From assembly GCA_034008185.1 (NCBI GenBank), contig CM067081.1, positions 22,443,821 through 22,507,820 of the forward strand: a stretch of DNA of 64,000 nt, written 5' to 3'. Below, piece after piece: positions 61,131 to 64,000 of the stretch. Under the pieces are notes generated by a model. The model saw nothing but the letters and a program-made list of their open reading frames with translations. It was not told the DNA's origin and ran no database searches. The position numbers and the translations under genes were made by a program. This DNA is from Gorsachius magnificus (lineage: Eukaryota; Chordata; Aves; Pelecaniformes; Ardeidae). Each line of letters opens with the position of its first letter. The stretch's first letter is position 1.

Positions 61131-61213
61131 AAAAAAACAAAAACAAAACAAAAACAAAAAACCCCCCACCAAACCCCAACCAACCACCACCAAACAAAAC
61201 TCCCCCCAAACCC
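61131..61213. repeat. A/C-only low-complexity tract
   Basis: About 80 bp made almost wholly of A and C: first CAAAA-type units, then CCAAC/CCACC-type units, ending in a CCCCCC run. It is strongly strand-asymmetric and would be T/G-rich in the ATP8A2 transcript. The 78-codon frame that runs through it is a by-product of the repeat. Confidence 0.85.
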
Positions 61214-64000
61214 TATGCATTTTCTTTAAAGACAGTCATGCTAACATTTATGCTTCCACAACTTTTTTACAAGCCGGAAGGCTAAAACCAAGGCTCACAA
61301 ATAGTTAGAGATGAATTTCACAAGCAGGACCTTGCTGTAGTACCTCTGAATTAAAACCTGGAAAGCTTTAACATTCGCACTGACACCCTCGCAACAGCTT
61401 TGAATAGGAAGGGAGGAATATCATACTCAGTAGAGAAGGCAGGGATTTTTCAGTGAGAAGAAAGTAATTGTTCAAGTTGGAACTTGGCCAGCATATAGGG
61501 GCTAACACACTAACGCTTGTGGAAAGAAAAATATACCAGTACTATGAATTTCTCATGGAATAGAAGGTATTCCAAACCACAGTTTTATCTTTCTTCTAAA
61601 ATAGCATACGTTCCAGCAGCATAGTGTTTTCTCATGTGCAATATCTACGGAATGTTTATTTTCCAATTTGGGAAGCATAGAGCTAAACATAGCATTGCTG
61701 GCTGCTCCTGCTCAGAAACTGAAAAGAATGGTAGCAATTTGGACAAAGTACTGTAGTATGGTGAAGAAACTGATACCGATACCGTTTGGAACTGTTTGCA
61801 AGAGTTATCACACCATTGCTCAAGACAGAAATTCCACTTGCATTTTATGAAATACATCAAGTGAAATACTAAGATTTTGGTCACCTTAATACCAGACTTA
61901 AAATGCAAAAAGGCAACAAATTATCTTTAAAAATAACAGCTAGGGTAAACAGTACTTGGAGAAGAAACTGCTTGGATTTTTCCTACAAAATTGTTTCCAA
62001 AGAAATATTAAAGTCAATTGCTTTTAGCTGCATTCATGCCTTTCCTCCAGCTTTTTCCAATTGCATGCTGATAAGTACATTTGCTAGTAAGAATAGTTAC
62101 AGAAATAGGAAGTTCAGGTGAATGTAGTGGAATATTTCAGGAACAAATATTTCATTTATAATCACAGTTATGGGCACAAGAAGTCAGTCAATTGGTCATC
62201 CAGTAGGAAAACAAACTCAACACTGAAATGGCACCCAATCTGAAGCATAGGAGTCCCAAAAACACAATACAAATTTACTCAATTAACTTTTTTTCGCTAA
62301 TATCTTCAAAAAAAGCAATCATTTTGCCAAATTGTGAATAACAACGGAAACCAGAATAATGGTTCAACTTAGAGACTACTTCGTCTGAATTATTTCCTCA
62401 TCTCAAATACACAATAAGAAAAGGAAAATACTTCTAAGTATAGTTATGGTCACAGTAACGAGATGAAGTTAAGCAAAAGAAATGTTTGGCCACATAACAG
62501 GAATAATTTCAGTTCAGGCTGTCAGGCAATTGAATAGTTACCCAAGGGAAAGAGTGAAACATGCTTCACCTGTGTCATTTAAAAACCAAAGGACAGGAGT
62601 CAAAACAGTATCTAAGTATTTTTTAGTGTAAACAAAAATAATCATAGGAGAGTGAATAAGTGATTCACAGATGTTTCTCACTTGATAAGCATGCATTTTC
62701 TTTTAAGAGGACTACTGAGAGTCTGGGATGTGTACCTTAGTTTATGCATCTAATTTATACAGTAACTTTTTGGAGAAACATTAATGCACTTTGGAATAGA
62801 ACCAAGACTTTGCTTTTTGGATTCTCAGTTTACCAGACAAGTGACTGGAATTAACAGTAATTTTTTTTCCCCTTGAAACACTAGCTATGTGTTTGAATTA
62901 TTTAAACTATGAGAGTGAGGCTTGGGAACTGTTACAGCCCAAGACACTAATTAACAATAACAAACCAGAAGCCAGAACACTCAACAGAAACTCACTCTGT
63001 CACTCAAAGGACAAGATAATTAACAAAATTTAAGACCAGCCTTCCCCTAAAGTTTGCCCATACTGGCTTTCCAACACAGAAATGGTAGCATTTTGCAAGT
63101 TTACTTAGCTCTTGCAAAGCAGCCAATAAGCTTTTAACAAAAGTAATCATAAAAGTCCCAAGATTGCTTTAAACATACCTACATACACACTGGACAGTTT
63201 AGGCAATAATTTCTAATTATCTGTGAGTATTCTTTATTCAAGAGTGCAGAGAGCACCATGTCATGCTGCAACCCTAAACCTTCCTCCCACTTCAATTATC
63301 TACAAACATTAAAGCTGCCAGAATGGTGCTTCCCTCATGGTTTTCAAAGTCATGGGATGAATACTGCTGTCATGAGTTGTCAGAAATAGAACAAGAGAAT
63401 GAGCATTGATAATTTAGTAGGTGATAGATGAGGGAAAACATACGATGTACATACAGGAAGATGTAACATATCCGTAATTTTCTTTGGGACCAATTAATGT
63501 TAGAATTGGTTTGCATACTCTTAATCAGAATTGTGTTACAATCTTCTGTCGCGAGAATGGGGATCTTTTCTAATGAAAGCCAACAAGACACTTTTTTGAT
63601 TTAACAAATACATTTTGAACCACAGCACAGAATAATCACTTTGTCAAATACTAACACCAGCAACAATATGACACTTGGGGGCATAAATATTTAAGAGGTA
63701 TTCCAGATGTTCTTTTTGTGCACTGTATTACTGATGTCTCTTCCAAATGACGATGGAAGACCAGAAGCATCGAAGCTACGGCCTTACAACTCAGAGTGCA
63801 GAGATAACTTTTCTCGCTCCTCATTCCCTAGCTGACGAAGTGACACTAACAATTAGCAACAGGTACTCTCCACAGGCTGGTTTTTTTCCTTTCCCTTCTC
63901 CCACCATCTGCTTTCAGTTCATTAAATCACTTCCCTTCCAACACACCCAAGCAGACACACTCTACTCAAAGGGTACGATCATTTCAGAACATGTAACGCC

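Larger units (their letters stand above)
39991..64000. other. Intronic or intergenic sequence, no gene seen
   Basis: 24 kb with no supported exon. Open frames of up to 142 codons (minus, 42664-42236) and 130 codons (minus, 58078-57686) have no recognisable domain. The P4-ATPase motifs expected upstream of GDGAND, such as TGDKQETA, were not found on the minus strand. Only the small repeats listed separately stand out. Confidence 0.55.

Overview
The window is vertebrate nuclear DNA and almost certainly from a bird. The evidence is three CR1 LINE fragments with the avian CR1 3' end (8-bp CATAGAAT/ATTCTATG units), a fourth short CR1-like tail, and a solo LTR of an endogenous retrovirus family that I recognise from bird genomes. 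The sequence is AT-rich, gene-poor, and has none of the organisation of a prokaryotic or viral genome.

Only one gene can be supported. Two internal coding exons of a P4-ATPase phospholipid flippase lie on the minus strand at 18478-18295 and 13484-13374. Both have good splice sites and join in frame. The sequence fits ATP8A2 better than its paralogue ATP8A1. The first exon carries the GDGAND motif of the phosphorylation domain. The second carries the linker into membrane helix M5 and the M5 lysine linked to aminophospholipid transport. The gene runs right to left, so everything above 18478 is read as upstream intron (at least 45 kb with no exon I could find). Everything below 13374 is read as downstream intron (at least 13 kb).

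Layout: 1-10973 featureless intron; 10974-11384 a fairly young CR1 3' fragment, minus orientation; 11385-13373 intron; 13374-13484 the M5 exon; 13485-18294 a 4.8-kb intron holding an 18-bp tandem duplication, a possible G-quadruplex, and a complete 556-bp solo LTR with a perfect 5-bp target-site duplication; 18295-18478 the GDGAND exon; 18479-64000 intron with a short CR1-like tail near 22.8 kb (with an unexplained 146-codon open frame beside it), a long decayed CR1 copy at 30.6-31.5 kb, a CR1 end at 39.8 kb and a few low-complexity tracts.

The other open reading frames of 60-151 codons are scattered on both strands. Apart from the CR1 remnants, none shows a recognisable protein or a convincing exon structure, and I treat them as chance frames in intronic DNA. 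I did not find a clear new biological system. The most useful second looks are the solo LTR close to a flippase exon, the residue changes in the GDGAND exon, and a homeodomain-site-like AT-rich block near 26.2-26.4 kb.
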